Below are positions 44,802 through 54,749 of a stretch of 61,832 nucleotides of DNA, in pieces. Under the pieces are notes generated by a model. The model ran no database searches. It saw only the letters and a list, made by a program, of their open reading frames with translations, and was not told where the DNA came from. Where the stretch lies: assembly GCA_022772475.1 (NCBI GenBank), contig JALEZQ010000074.1, positions 1 to 61,832 on the forward strand. Direction: 5' to 3'. Position 1 is the stretch's first letter; every line of letters begins with the position of its first letter. Origin of the DNA: Bacteroidales bacterium (lineage in GTDB: Bacteria; Bacteroidota; Bacteroidia; Bacteroidales; Bacteroidaceae). A program made the position numbers and the translations under genes.

Positions 44802-46328
44802 ATGTCCACCCTCAACGAAAGAAAAGTGCGCGTGCGCTTTGCCCCCAGTCCTACGGGCCCCCTGCACATCGGCGGTGTGCGTACCGCCCTCTACAACTAC
44901 CTCTTCGCCCGCCAGCATGGCGGCAGCCTCATATTCCGCATCGAAGACACCGACAGCACCCGCTTCGTGCCCGGCGCCGAGGAGTATATCCTCGAGTCGT
45001 TCCGCTGGCTCGGCATCGAGTTTGACGAAGGCGTCAGCTTCGGCGGTGACCACGGCCCCTACCGCCAGTCGGAGCGCCGCGATATATATAAAAAGTATGT
45101 CCGCCAGCTCCTCGATGCCGGCCGTGCCTATATCGCCTTCGATACCCCCGACGAACTCAACGCCAAGCGCGAGGCCGTGCCCAACTTCCAGTATGACGCC
45201 CACACCCGCATGCAGATGCGCAACTCCCTGACCCTTGGCGCCGACGAGACACGGCGCCTCATCGACGAGGGGCAGCAGTATGTTGTGCGCTTCCTCGTGG
45301 AGCCCGGCGAGGAAATCCACGTCGATGACCTCATCCGCGGCGACGTCAAGGTGATGAGCGACATTCTGGACGACAAGGTGCTCTATAAGAGCGCCGACCA
45401 GTTGCCCACCTACCACCTGGCCAACATCGTCGATGACCACCTGATGGAAGTGACCCACGTCATCCGCGGCGAGGAGTGGCTGCCCAGCGCCCCGCTCCAC
45501 GTCCTGCTCTACCGCGCCTTCGGCTGGGCCGACACCATGCCCCGCTTCGCCCACCTGCCCCTCCTGCTCAAGCCCGACGGCAAGGGCAAACTCTCCAAGC
45601 GCGACGGCGACCGCCTGGGCTTCCCCGTATTCCCCTTAGAGTGGCACGGACAGGACGGCACCGTATGCAGTGGCTACCGCGAGAGCGGCTACCTGCCCGA
45701 GGCCGTTATCAACTTCCTCGCCCTGCTCGGCTGGAACCCCGGCACCGACGAAGAGCTCCTCAGTATGGACCAGCTCATCGAGAAATTTGACCTGGCCAAG
45801 TGCTCAAAGAGCGGTGCCAAGTTCGACTACGTCAAAGGCCAGTGGTTCAACCGCGAATACATCCAGCGCGCCCCCGACGCCCTCCTTGCCCCCACCCTCG
45901 ACGCCATCCTGCGCAGCGAGGGCATCGCGCAGCCCATCGAGCGCGTCGAGGCCGTCGTCGGCATGATGAAGATGAAGAAAATCAACTTCATCAAGGAGCT
46001 CTGGCCCCTCTGCGACTTCTTCTTCATCGCCCCCACCTACAGCATGGACGACAAGTTTGTGCGCAAAAACTGGAAAGAAGGCGCCGCCGCCCAGATGCGC
46101 CGGTTGGCCGACATCCTGGCCGGCCTCGACACCTTCGACGTCGAGCACCAGCGCCAGGCCGTCGATGCCTGGGCCGCCGCCGACGGCATCAAGCCCTGGA
46201 ACGCATGGCGCGTATGTCTGGTAGGCACCGGCAAGGGCCCCGACATGTACGAACTGGCCGCCTTCCTCGGCAAGGACGAAACCCTGCGCCGCATGCAGGC
46301 CGCCCTCGACGCCCTCCCGCAGGTGTGA
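44802..46328 (+). CDS. gltX: Glutamyl-tRNA synthetase
   Basis: 508 residues from the ATG at 44802 ([19 protein letters not shown]); the frame open upstream crosses the promoter. It is a class I synthetase charging tRNA-Glu. The HIGH-type motif is [11 protein letters not shown] (about 15-25), the KMSKS-type loop is [14 protein letters not shown], and the intervening [17 protein letters not shown] and [15 protein letters not shown] blocks are canonical. The C-terminal helical anticodon-binding domain is present ([27 protein letters not shown]). First gene of a probable gltX-waaA-rmuC operon. Confidence 0.96.
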   Translation: MSTLNERKVRVRFAPSPTGPLHIGGVRTALYNYLFARQHGGSLIFRIEDTDSTRFVPGAEEYILESFRWLGIEFDEGVSFGGDHGPYRQSERRDIYKKYVRQLLDAGRAYIAFDTPDELNAKREAVPNFQYDAHTRMQMRNSLTLGADETRRLIDEGQQYVVRFLVEPGEEIHVDDLIRGDVKVMSDILDDKVLYKSADQLPTYHLANIVDDHLMEVTHVIRGEEWLPSAPLHVLLYRAFGWADTMPRFAHLPLLLKPDGKGKLSKRDGDRLGFPVFPLEWHGQDGTVCSGYRESGYLPEAVINFLALLGWNPGTDEELLSMDQLIEKFDLAKCSKSGAKFDYVKGQWFNREYIQRAPDALLAPTLDAILRSEGIAQPIERVEAVVGMMKMKKINFIKELWPLCDFFFIAPTYSMDDKFVRKNWKEGAAAQMRRLADILAGLDTFDVEHQRQAVDAWAAADGIKPWNAWRVCLVGTGKGPDMYELAAFLGKDETLRRMQAALDALPQV

Positions 46329-46410
46329 CGAGACGGAACGGAACGACACGCACGCATACTCCCCTACATCACCCATCATTTTCCACCCCCTTCCCTCCGT
46401 CTCCAACGTC

Positions 46411-47622
46411 ATGTACACCCTGGCCATATACCTCTATCTCCTCTGCGTAAAGGTGGCGGCGCTCTTCCACAAGAAAGCGCGGCTCATGGTGAACGGACAC
46501 CGCAACACCTGGCGTCTGCTCCGCAGTATGCCCAAGGGCGAATACTACTGGTTTCACGCCGCCTCCCTCGGCGAGTTTGAGCAGGGGCGCCCCCTCATGG
46601 AGCGCCTGCGGCGACAACACCCCGAGGCCCGCATCCTGCTCACCTTCTTCTCCCCCTCCGGCTATGAGGTGCGCAAAAACTACGACGGCGCCGACGTCGT
46701 CTGCTACCTGCCCTTCGACACCCCCTTCAACGCCCGCCGCTTCGTCCGCATGGTGCAGCCCAAGATGGTGTTCCTCATCAAGTACGAGTTTTGGCGCAAC
46801 TATATCGCCTGCCTCCACCACCGCGGCGTCCCCGTCTATAGCGTGTCGAGCATCTTCCGCCCCGACCAGGTGTTCTTCCGCTGGTATGGTCGCAAGTACG
46901 CCCGCTGTCTGCGCCGCGTGACCCACTTCTTCGTTCAGAACGAAGCCTCGCGCACGCTGCTCGCCCGTCTGGGCATCACCGACGTCACCATCGTGGGCGA
47001 CACCCGCTTCGACCGCGTCATCGACATCCGCGAGGCCGCACGCCCCCTGCCCCTCGTCGAGCGCTTCGCCGGCACCTACCGCGTGCTCGTGGCCGGCAGC
47101 AGTTGGGCCCCCTGCGAAGACCTCATCATCCCCTACTTCAACACCCACCCCAACCTCAAACTCGTCCTCGCGCCCCACGTCGTCTCGGCCGACCACCTGG
47201 CCGAGATTGAGCGCAAACTCGAGCGCCCCGGCGTGCGCTACAGCGAGGCCACGCCAAAGAGCGTTGCCGAGGCCGACTGCCTCATCATCGACTGCTACGG
47301 CCTGCTGTCCAGCATCTACCGCTACGCCACCGTGGCCTACGTCGGCGGAGGCTTCGGCGTGGGCATCCACAATGTGCCCGAGGCCGCCGTCTATGGCTGT
47401 CCCGTGCTCATCGGTCCCAACAACCGCAAGTTTCGCGAAGCCCAAGACCTGCTCGCCGCCGGCGGCTGCATAGAGGTGACCGACGCCGCCACCTTCGCCG
47501 CCGCCATGGACCGCTTCCTCGGCGACCGTCAGGCCCTGGCAGAGGCCGGCGAGGCCGCCGGACGCTATATCCACAGCAATGCCGGCGCCGCCGATGCCAT
47601 CTACGCCGAGATTGGCCTCTGA
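46411..47622 (+). CDS. waaA: 3-deoxy-D-manno-octulosonic acid (Kdo) transferase
   Basis: 403 residues; a GT30 glycosyltransferase that attaches Kdo to lipid IVA at the inner membrane, a core step of LPS synthesis. An N-terminal hydrophobic anchor (MYTLAIYLYLLCVKVAALFH) precedes the Rossmann-like domain: YWFHAASLGEFEQGRPLME with the catalytic Glu in GEFEQ, LLTFFSPSGYEVRKN, and MVFLIKYEFWRNYI. The second half has VLVAGSSWAPCEDLI and AYVGGGFGVGIHNVPEAAVYGCPVLIGPNN. Length is normal. It lies 82 nt after gltX and 33 nt before rmuC. Confidence 0.94.
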   Translation: MYTLAIYLYLLCVKVAALFHKKARLMVNGHRNTWRLLRSMPKGEYYWFHAASLGEFEQGRPLMERLRRQHPEARILLTFFSPSGYEVRKNYDGADVVCYLPFDTPFNARRFVRMVQPKMVFLIKYEFWRNYIACLHHRGVPVYSVSSIFRPDQVFFRWYGRKYARCLRRVTHFFVQNEASRTLLARLGITDVTIVGDTRFDRVIDIREAARPLPLVERFAGTYRVLVAGSSWAPCEDLIIPYFNTHPNLKLVLAPHVVSADHLAEIERKLERPGVRYSEATPKSVAEADCLIIDCYGLLSSIYRYATVAYVGGGFGVGIHNVPEAAVYGCPVLIGPNNRKFREAQDLLAAGGCIEVTDAATFAAAMDRFLGDRQALAEAGEAAGRYIHSNAGAADAIYAEIGL

Positions 47623-47655
47623 CGCCCACACCCCATTGCCCAATCCCTTTTCTCC

Positions 47656-48864
47656 ATGATTATCCCCACTCTGGCCGCCGCCGCACTTGCCGCAGCGGCC
47701 GCCTTTTTCATAGGCCGCCTGCTGGGCCAACGGCAGGCCGCCACCAGCGCCCGCCGCACCATCGACGCCCTGCAGGCCGACCTGGCCGCCGCCCGGCAGG
47801 AGAGCGCCGTTATGCAGGCCCGCTACGAAGCCGAATGCCGCCACAGCAGTCAGGCCCTCGCCCAGCAGGCCGAAGCCCTGCGCCGCGAGTTCCGGCAGAT
47901 AGCCGGCGAGACCCTCAGCAGCCAGAGCGAAGGCCTGCGCCACGCCCACCTCAACAGTCTGGAGAGCCTGCTCACGCCCCTCGGTCGCGACATCGCCGCC
48001 TTCCGCGAACAGTTCGTGCGCGGGCAGGCCGACATCGGCCGCCACATCCGCGACCTCATGGAGCAGACCGCCGCCGTAGGGCGCGAGGCCGACCAGCTGG
48101 CCAACGCCCTGCGCGGCAACAGCAAGATGCAGGGAAACTGGGGCGAGATGGTCCTTGACAACCTGCTCCAGGCCTCCGGGCTCGAAGCCGGCCGCGACTA
48201 TACCCTTCAGGCACGTACCACCGACGCCGAAGGGCGCGACCTCATCCCCGACGTCGTAGTCCACCTGCCCGGCGAGCGCGAAGTGGTCATCGACGCCAAG
48301 GTGTCGCTCACCGCCTTCACCGCCTATGCCGCCACAGACGACGCCACCGAGCAACAGCGCCTGCTGCGCGAACACGTGGTCTCGGTGCGTAAGCATATCC
48401 GCGAACTCAGCGCGAAAAACTACGACCGCATCGTGCCCCACCACATCGGCTACGTCCTCATGTTCATCCCCGGCGAGCCCGCCTATGTCGCCGCCGTCAT
48501 GGCCGACCCCACGCTGACCACCGAGGCATACGCCCGCCGCGTCATCCTCATCAACCCCACCAACCTGCTTATGGCCCTGCAGTTGGCCTACAACCTTTGG
48601 CAGAGCGAACTGCAGAGCCGCAGCGTCAGCGAGATATACCAGTCTGCCGAACGGCTGTACAAGAAGTTCTCCCTCTTCGCCAAAAACTTTGTCAAGGTGG
48701 GCACCACCATCCGCCAGCTCTCCGCCACCTACGACGACGCCGAGAAGCAACTCTCCGAAGGCCGCGGCAACATCATCGCCCAGCTCGAAGGATGGAAGAA
48801 GAAAGGCCTCAACCCCACCGCCGACATCCCCGCCGCCCTCAAGAAAGACTACGCCGAGGATTGA
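47656..48864 (+). CDS. rmuC: DNA recombination protein RmuC
   Basis: 402 residues. An N-terminal membrane helix (about 3-22) is followed by a coiled-coil-rich region (Arg/Glu/Gln/Ala, about 30-150) and the RmuC nuclease-like domain: GNSKMQGNWGEMVLDNLLQASGL, GRDLIPDVVVHLPGEREVVIDAKVSLTAF (a restriction-endonuclease-like D...DxK core) and PTNLLMALQLAYNLWQSE. RmuC limits recombination at short inverted repeats; whether it matters in this repeat-rich genome is speculation. Last gene of the gltX cluster. Confidence 0.93.
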   Translation: MIIPTLAAAALAAAAAFFIGRLLGQRQAATSARRTIDALQADLAAARQESAVMQARYEAECRHSSQALAQQAEALRREFRQIAGETLSSQSEGLRHAHLNSLESLLTPLGRDIAAFREQFVRGQADIGRHIRDLMEQTAAVGREADQLANALRGNSKMQGNWGEMVLDNLLQASGLEAGRDYTLQARTTDAEGRDLIPDVVVHLPGEREVVIDAKVSLTAFTAYAATDDATEQQRLLREHVVSVRKHIRELSAKNYDRIVPHHIGYVLMFIPGEPAYVAAVMADPTLTTEAYARRVILINPTNLLMALQLAYNLWQSELQSRSVSEIYQSAERLYKKFSLFAKNFVKVGTTIRQLSATYDDAEKQLSEGRGNIIAQLEGWKKKGLNPTADIPAALKKDYAED

Positions 48865-48962
48865 CCGACGAGTGATCGGCAGCTCTTCGCCTCTCTTCGC
48901 CTCTCCGCGGCTCTTCGCGTCTCTCCGCGGCCGCAATCCTTGTTAATAAAAAGAGGAAATAA

Positions 48963-48994
48963 TTTGCTCCTTTCGGGCGTAGCGCGTATCTTTG
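48963..48994 (+). promoter_or_regulatory. Promoter of the DUF3467 gene
   Basis: TTTG (48963-48966), 20-nt spacer, TATCTTTG (48987-48994). Confidence 0.85.
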
Positions 48995-49050
48995 TGGCAC
49001 AAATGCAAATACTAACCGCATAAACCAATACAATAAATACTCATCACCCC

Positions 49051-49374
49051 ATGGAAAATCAGAAAAACGACAATCAGCTTCAGATTGAACTCTCGCCCGA
49101 GGTAGCCGAAGGTATCTACGCCAACCTGGCCATCATCACCCACTCCTCCGCCGAGGTGGTTCTCGACTTCATCCGCGTCCTCCCCGGCGTGCCCAAGGCC
49201 AACGTCAAGAGCCGCATCGTCCTCGCCCCCGAGCACGCCAAGCGCCTGCTCTACGCCCTCAAGGACAATGTAGATAAGTACGAGAAGGTGTTCGGTACCA
49301 TCGACCTGCACGAAGCACCCCAGGCCGGCGGCCGCACCGCTACCCCCTTTGGTGTGCCCGAAGGCAAGGCTTGA
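49051..49374 (+). CDS. DUF3467 domain-containing protein
   Basis: A 107-residue soluble protein matching the DUF3467 family: QLQIELSPEVAEGIYANLAIITHSSAEVVLDFIRVLPGVPKANVKSRIVLAPEHAKRLL covers the family core (given here only as landmarks ELSPEVAEGIYANLA and RIVLAPEHAKRLL). Function is unknown; the fold is thought to be a small alpha/beta domain. It has its own strong promoter and is followed by a DUF805 gene 76 nt downstream. Confidence 0.9.
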   Translation: MENQKNDNQLQIELSPEVAEGIYANLAIITHSSAEVVLDFIRVLPGVPKANVKSRIVLAPEHAKRLLYALKDNVDKYEKVFGTIDLHEAPQAGGRTATPFGVPEGKA

Positions 49375-49450
49375 TATAAGGCATAAATATAGTGTACGAG
49401 GGGCGATGCGTGCTCCTCGTTTTTGTTTTACCTTATAAAATCGTTATAGT

Positions 49451-49999
49451 ATGGAAAACACAGACAACGACTACGTTATCGACAACTACCAGCCCTTCTT
49501 CACCAATATCTGGTCCTTCCGCGGCCGCATCAAGCGCACCCACTTCTGGCTGTACCTGCTGACCTATGCCGGCATCACTTTCAGTTTGCTACTGCTGCTG
49601 ATTATTCTCGGCGCCGTATTCCGCGCACCCGCCTTCAGCCTGCTTATGATTCCGGTGTGGGGCGTCATGGCCTATCTGCAGTTTTGCGTCGTAGGCAAGC
49701 GCTACCACGACATGGGCCAGTCCGTCGCCATTCCCCTGACGCTCGTCATCCTCAATGTTGTCATTCTGATTGCCACCATGGCCCTTGCCACGATGCAAGC
49801 CGCCTGGGTGAGTTCCCATTGGTACAGCTACGGCAGCAGTCCATACACAGGCCCTATTCAGGTTCTTTCCATTTTGGCCATTGTCGTAGCCATCGCCTCA
49901 TTGGTGTGCAACCTCATCATCCCCGGCTGCGTCCCCTCCAAACCCGGCATCAACAAGTACGGCACGAACCCCTGCCTCCCCGCCGACCAGCAGCAATAG
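49451..49999 (+). CDS. DUF805 family membrane protein
   Basis: 182 residues with four hydrophobic segments. The N-terminus has the family pattern FFTNIWSFRGRIKRTHFW (R-x-x-R-x-x-[FY]W), followed by helices at about 35-57 and 65-80, the conserved FCVVGKRYHDMGQSV (RRxHDxG-like), and further helices near 90-112 and 138-158, then NLIIPGCVPSKPGINKYGTNP, the usual ending (kpGtxGxNxYGxxP). Function unknown; an inner-membrane protein. Confidence 0.88.
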   Translation: MENTDNDYVIDNYQPFFTNIWSFRGRIKRTHFWLYLLTYAGITFSLLLLLIILGAVFRAPAFSLLMIPVWGVMAYLQFCVVGKRYHDMGQSVAIPLTLVILNVVILIATMALATMQAAWVSSHWYSYGSSPYTGPIQVLSILAIVVAIASLVCNLIIPGCVPSKPGINKYGTNPCLPADQQQ

Positions 50000-50035
50000 C
50001 CCGGATGCTCCGGGAAAGCGATAGGTTCTGGGGAT

Positions 50036-50130
50036 TCTAGCTGTTCTAGATTTTCTAGAACTTCTAGATATTCTAGAACCTCTAGATTTTCTAGGACCTC
50101 TAGGACCTCTAGGATCTCTAGGATCTCTAG
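50036..50130. repeat. 9-bp repeat array with TCTAG core (intergenic)
   Basis: Eleven copies of TCTAG at exact 9-bp spacing, several making the palindrome TCTAGA. The period and hexamer-palindrome design match the TCCGGA arrays in ftsH and gldL. No start-bounded gene covers it. The 50001-50035 sequence contains one diverged CTCCGGGAA unit in front. Confidence 0.9.
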
Positions 50131-50208
50131 TTTCTCTCGCCTCAAAGGCTGCCTCGCTGCTGGTGAATGTTAAAAATGCCGGCCGCCCTGCAATTTCTCC
50201 CCGAAAAG

Positions 50209-50240
50209 TTTGGCTATTTGCCGAAAAGTGCCTACCTTTG
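50209..50240 (+). promoter_or_regulatory. Initiator tRNA promoter
   Basis: TTTG (50209-50212), 20-nt spacer, TACCTTTG (50233-50240), 22 nt before the tRNA. Confidence 0.85.
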
Positions 50241-50262
50241 CACTCGCAAACAAGAAAATGAC

Positions 50263-50335
50263 CGCGGAGTGGAGCAGTTGGTAGCTCGCCAGGCTCATAA
50301 CCTGGAGGTCGTTCGTTCGAGTCGAGCCTCCGCAA
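50263..50335 (+). tRNA. Initiator tRNA-fMet (anticodon CAT)
   Basis: A 73-nt cloverleaf. Acceptor CGCGGAG/CTCCGCA has the C1-A72 mismatch of bacterial initiators, and the D stem has the A11-U24 pair. The anticodon loop is CTCATAA. The anticodon stem is CCAGG/CCTGG, with two rather than three G-C pairs next to the loop. Confidence 0.93.
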
Positions 50336-50537
50336 CTTATGCGGCGCATCTGCGCCAAGACAACTTATATGGAGTACTGCCCAACAGCGGCTTGTGCTCC
50401 ATATTTTTTGTTTTCATAACCCTCGGCGCTTCCCGTAGTGCAGTTTGGCAGAGAGTGAGGGCGGAAAATGGCGAGGGCAGCCACGGCGTCGGCCGTGCGT
50501 GTTGCCATCTAATCTAATCTATTCTATATTTACCCTA

Positions 50538-53500
50538 ATGAAACACAAGTATCTACTGAGTTTGCTGCTATGCCTGTTGGCATGGCCTATTGCGGCTTCG
50601 GCACAGACCGCGTTTGTCAATCTTACGCCCAAGCCCGCGTCCATGACGGTCGGGGAGGGCACACTGGTCCTGCCACAAGACTTCGTGGTGAGTTATGCCG
50701 CCGATGCCGATGCGGCCATGGTTGAAGAAGTCAACCGCTTCGTGACGGCCTACAACCGCGTCACGGGAAGCCGCGTCACGGTGGCTGCCGGCAATGCCAC
50801 CGCCCTCTTCCAGGTGGGCAAGTTTGCCGAGACTGCCGAACGCAAAGCCGGCGCCTATGCCCTGCAGGTAGCCGCCGACCGCGTCACCATCCAGGCCGAC
50901 GATGCCCTGGCCCTGTTTTACGCCTTCCAAAGCGTGAAGAAAATGTTGCCCGCCAATGTGATGGCCGGCGTGGCCGATGCCAAGGTCACCACCTACAGTC
51001 TGCCCCTGGTTACCATCAACGACGAACCGCGCTTTGAGTATCGCGGCTTCATGCTCGACGTCTCGCGCCACTTCTTCACCGTAGAGGATATCAAGCGCCT
51101 GCTCGACGTGATGGCCTACTACAAGATGAACCGCTTCCACTGGCACCTCAGTGACGACCAAGGCTGGCGCATCGAAATCAAGAAGTATCCCAAACTGACC
51201 GAGGTGGGCAGCATCGCCTCCAACTGCCTCATGACGGATATGTACAGCCGCACGCGCTATTGGCTCAACAAGCCCTACGGTCCTTACTTCTATACGCAGG
51301 ACCAGGTGCGCGACGTCGTGGCCTACGCTCAGAAGCTTCACATCGACATCGTCCCCGAGATCGACATGCCCGGCCACTTCACCGCAGCCATGGCCGCCTA
51401 TCCCGAGTACAGCTGTACGCCGCAGGACACGCACAACGTATGGATTGCGGGCGGCATCTCGGGCGACGTACTCAATGTAGCCAATGCCGGCGCTGTGCAG
51501 TTCGCCAAGGACATCCTGGCCGAACTCATCGACCTCTTCCCCTACGAGCGCATCCATATCGGTGGTGACGAGTGCCCCACGACAGCCTGGGAGCATAACG
51601 CCGAATGCCAGGCACGCTATGCCGCACTGAAACTGACGAACTACCGCCAACTGCAGAGCCTCTTCATCAAGGAAATGGCCGACTTTGTGCAGTCGAAGGG
51701 TCGCAAGCTCTCCGTGTGGAACGAATCGATCACCGCCGGCAGTGCCGACACCGAGACGGTGAAGAGCACGGGCGCACTGGTGTATTGCTGGACGGGTCCC
51801 GTTCAGGCTGTCAATAAAGCCGAAGAACTGGGCCTGAGCCGCATCTATACCCCGCAGTTCCCCTACTATATCAATAAGTATCAAGGCGACCCCTCGCTCG
51901 ACCCGCCCGCTGCTGGCTACGGCAATGAGGACGTGAAGCACGTCTATGAGCATGAGATTCCTGCGAACGTCGATGCCGGCATACAGGCCACGTTCTGGAC
52001 GGAAGCTGTCAATGGCCGCGACTACCTGGAGTGGCTCACCCTGCCCCGCCTCACCGCGATCGCCGAAGCGGGATGGACGCCGCAGGCCAACCGCAGCTTT
52101 ACTGACTTCCAGCAGCGCATCACCGCCGACACCGTACTGCTCAACTACAACAACTACAAGTGGTGCGACTATCAGATGGTGGGATGGGAGAAGACAATTG
52201 TCCTGCCCGATGTCAGCACGGCCAGCGAGAAGCACTACTACCGCCTGATTTCCGGCGTGACCAGTTCGGGTGACGCCCGCGTGGGTCGCTGCATCGAACT
52301 CGTGGCAGACGGTTCGCCGCTGCTTACATCGTTTAGCGGAAATAACATCGCCGTAGGCCGTCTGTGGACCAACACGCAGGCCGAGGAAGGAGCGGACAAC
52401 TACGACTACCAGTGGTGGTACATCGAAGCCGACCCCGCCGGCTCGGGCAACTACGCCCTGGTCTGCAAGGCGCAGCCCAATGGCTCGGTCAATCCTACCA
52501 GCGTCGGTTCCGGTACAAGTGCGCGTTGGAACTATGACGCCACCACCAAGCACTACAGTTTTGTTCTGGGTGCAGGCGCCACGGGCAAGGTGGGCGACAA
52601 CTACTTCTATACCATCTCCACCAGTGCCGCCTCCGGCAACTACCTCAACTCGTCCATGAACGGTCAGGGCTATGCCGTCAATACCTACAGTCTGGACGCC
52701 AGCGCCAAGTGGCAGTTCGCTCCCATGGCTGTGGCTGAGCCCGAGGCACCGTCCATCATCTATCCCAAAGCCAATACGGCCGAAAACAAGTACTACTATC
52801 GCATCGTGTCGAAGGCAGCCGACGGCCGCAAGGGCTCGTGCATCGAACTGCTCTCTGCCACCTCGCCCAAGATTGGCACAGGTAATGCGCAGGAAAACCG
52901 CCTGTGGTCGAATGCGCAGGCCGCCGAAGGTGCCGACAATTACGACTACCAGTGGTGGAGCCTTGAGGAAGACCCCGAAAACGCCGGCCGTTTCGCCCTC
53001 GTCTGCAAGGCTAAGCCCAACGGTTCGGTGAACACCACGCCGACGGGCCTCGCCAATACCGGCCGCTGGGACTACGACGTGGCTGCCAAGCACTACGACT
53101 TCATCCTGGGTCACGGCGGCCATGGCTCGGTGAATGGCAACTACTACTACACCATCCACAGTACGCAGTCGGTGGGCACCGGCGCCAACCCGTGGTACAT
53201 GAACGCCGCGGCCGGCGGGCAGCAAAACTCCATCAACGTCTATCAGGGCACGTACAACAGTTCGGACGCCGTATTTTGGGAGTTTGTTCCCGCGGCCAAC
53301 TACTACACCCTCAACTTCACGCCCCTGACCTACGGCGAGACCTACATGTTCAGCAATGCCGTGGAGGGATTCGAGGGTACGACCCTCGTTGCTGCCAGTG
53401 ACAACACGAGTCTGTTGCACAGCGCCGACCCGTTTGCTGCCAACGCCTGGACCGTCACCGCGTCTGAGGTGGACGAAGCCCACGGCGTGCAGACCCTCAA

Positions 53501-54698
53501 CCTGCGTAACGTCACCACGGGCCAGTATATCAGCGGCGCGTCGGCCACCTATCAGACCCGCGTGGGCTATCCCGTGTCCGTTCACGCCAGCACCAAGGCC
53601 GGTGTGGCCCTGAGTTTCGATGAGGCCAGCGGGGAATATCGCCTGCAAATCAACGGCCGCAGCCTCTTCCCCCTGCCCGAAGCCGGCACCGTGAGCAGCG
53701 GCAGCACCCTCCAAGGCGCCGCCTATGACGCTCCCCGCCTGCAGGGTGCCACATGGCACGTCACCCGTGTGAAGCCCGTCGTCTTCCAGTGCGAGGACCT
53801 GCAGGGCACCAGCCTGGGCCAGTTCACACGCTACGTCGATGCCGACCTGACCGACGTGCCCGTCGCCATGGCCCCGGAAATCGCCTCGTACGCCATACAG
53901 TCCATGGCCAAGACGGCCGAAGGCCAGTATGCCGCCGTCTATGCCAACGTGAGCAACATGCAGATTGCCGACGGCGTGGAGCAGTTTGAGGTGGTCCGCC
54001 CCTTCACGGCCGAGCAACTGACCTACAACCGTCACTTCAGCAACACCAACTGGCAGGCGTGGTACATGCCCTTCGAGATGAACTACGAAGACTGGGCGGA
54101 CCAGTTTGACATTGCCCGCCTCAACGACGTGCACCAGTTTGACGACGACGAGGACGGTCAGGTGGACCGCACCGAACTGGAAGTGGTCTATGTCAAGAGC
54201 GGAAGCATCGAAGCCAACACCCCCTATCTCATCCGCGCCAAGGAAACGGGCGACAAGACCCTCACGCTGACCAATGCCACCGTGGTGCCCACCGTCCAGA
54301 AACAGTATGACGTCACCTCGTGGAACACGCGCTTCGTCTTCACCGGCACCTATATGCAGGTGCTCGGCACCACCATGTACTCCGAAGGCTATTATGCGCT
54401 CGCCGGCGGTGCGCTGCAACAGGCGCAGGACTACGGCGTATCGCTCGGCGCCTTCCGCTGGTACCTGCAGGTTCTCGACCGCGCCTCCCTCTCCGCCGCC
54501 GCACCCCGCATGATTCGCGTGAAGGTAGTCGGCGAAGACGACAACGCCACGGGCATCTACCCGTTGCAGCCCGTAGAGGCCATGCCGGCAGTCAAGGTTT
54601 ACGACATCAATGGCCGCCTTGTACGGCAGGGCACGCGCAGTCTGGACAGTCTGCCCAAGGGCGTCTATGTGATTAACGGAAAGAAATATATCAAGTAA
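50538..54698 (+). CDS. GH20 beta-N-acetylhexosaminidase with repeated accessory modules and T9SS C-terminal sorting domain
   Basis: 1386 residues from the ATG at 50538 that starts the signal peptide (MKHKYLLSLLLCLLAWPIAASAQ). Residues 25-160 are the GH20b domain; the barrel follows with YRGFMLDVSRHFF, RFHWHLSDDQGWRIEIKKYP and the catalytic Asp344-Glu345 in HIGGDECPTTAWE. It removes terminal GlcNAc or GalNAc from glycans. After about residue 560 come two similar modules of about 180 residues (YYRLISGV...RCIELVAD and YYRIVSKA...SCIELLSA, each with NYDYQWW). The end, AVKVYDINGRLVRQGTRSLD with LPKGVYVINGKKYIK, looks like a type A T9SS sorting domain, so export to the surface by the T9SS encoded nearby is predicted. 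Confidence 0.9.
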   Translation: MKHKYLLSLLLCLLAWPIAASAQTAFVNLTPKPASMTVGEGTLVLPQDFVVSYAADADAAMVEEVNRFVTAYNRVTGSRVTVAAGNATALFQVGKFAETAERKAGAYALQVAADRVTIQADDALALFYAFQSVKKMLPANVMAGVADAKVTTYSLPLVTINDEPRFEYRGFMLDVSRHFFTVEDIKRLLDVMAYYKMNRFHWHLSDDQGWRIEIKKYPKLTEVGSIASNCLMTDMYSRTRYWLNKPYGPYFYTQDQVRDVVAYAQKLHIDIVPEIDMPGHFTAAMAAYPEYSCTPQDTHNVWIAGGISGDVLNVANAGAVQFAKDILAELIDLFPYERIHIGGDECPTTAWEHNAECQARYAALKLTNYRQLQSLFIKEMADFVQSKGRKLSVWNESITAGSADTETVKSTGALVYCWTGPVQAVNKAEELGLSRIYTPQFPYYINKYQGDPSLDPPAAGYGNEDVKHVYEHEIPANVDAGIQATFWTEAVNGRDYLEWLTLPRLTAIAEAGWTPQANRSFTDFQQRITADTVLLNYNNYKWCDYQMVGWEKTIVLPDVSTASEKHYYRLISGVTSSGDARVGRCIELVADGSPLLTSFSGNNIAVGRLWTNTQAEEGADNYDYQWWYIEADPAGSGNYALVCKAQPNGSVNPTSVGSGTSARWNYDATTKHYSFVLGAGATGKVGDNYFYTISTSAASGNYLNSSMNGQGYAVNTYSLDASAKWQFAPMAVAEPEAPSIIYPKANTAENKYYYRIVSKAADGRKGSCIELLSATSPKIGTGNAQENRLWSNAQAAEGADNYDYQWWSLEEDPENAGRFALVCKAKPNGSVNTTPTGLANTGRWDYDVAAKHYDFILGHGGHGSVNGNYYYTIHSTQSVGTGANPWYMNAAAGGQQNSINVYQGTYNSSDAVFWEFVPAANYYTLNFTPLTYGETYMFSNAVEGFEGTTLVAASDNTSLLHSADPFAANAWTVTASEVDEAHGVQTLNLRNVTTGQYISGASATYQTRVGYPVSVHASTKAGVALSFDEASGEYRLQINGRSLFPLPEAGTVSSGSTLQGAAYDAPRLQGATWHVTRVKPVVFQCEDLQGTSLGQFTRYVDADLTDVPVAMAPEIASYAIQSMAKTAEGQYAAVYANVSNMQIADGVEQFEVVRPFTAEQLTYNRHFSNTNWQAWYMPFEMNYEDWADQFDIARLNDVHQFDDDEDGQVDRTELEVVYVKSGSIEANTPYLIRAKETGDKTLTLTNATVVPTVQKQYDVTSWNTRFVFTGTYMQVLGTTMYSEGYYALAGGALQQAQDYGVSLGAFRWYLQVLDRASLSAAAPRMIRVKVVGEDDNATGIYPLQPVEAMPAVKVYDINGRLVRQGTRSLDSLPKGVYVINGKKYIK

Positions 54699-54749
54699 CC
54701 GGTGGCCAAAGAATAATCGCCACGAATGAACCCTCAATACAGCAGTAAC

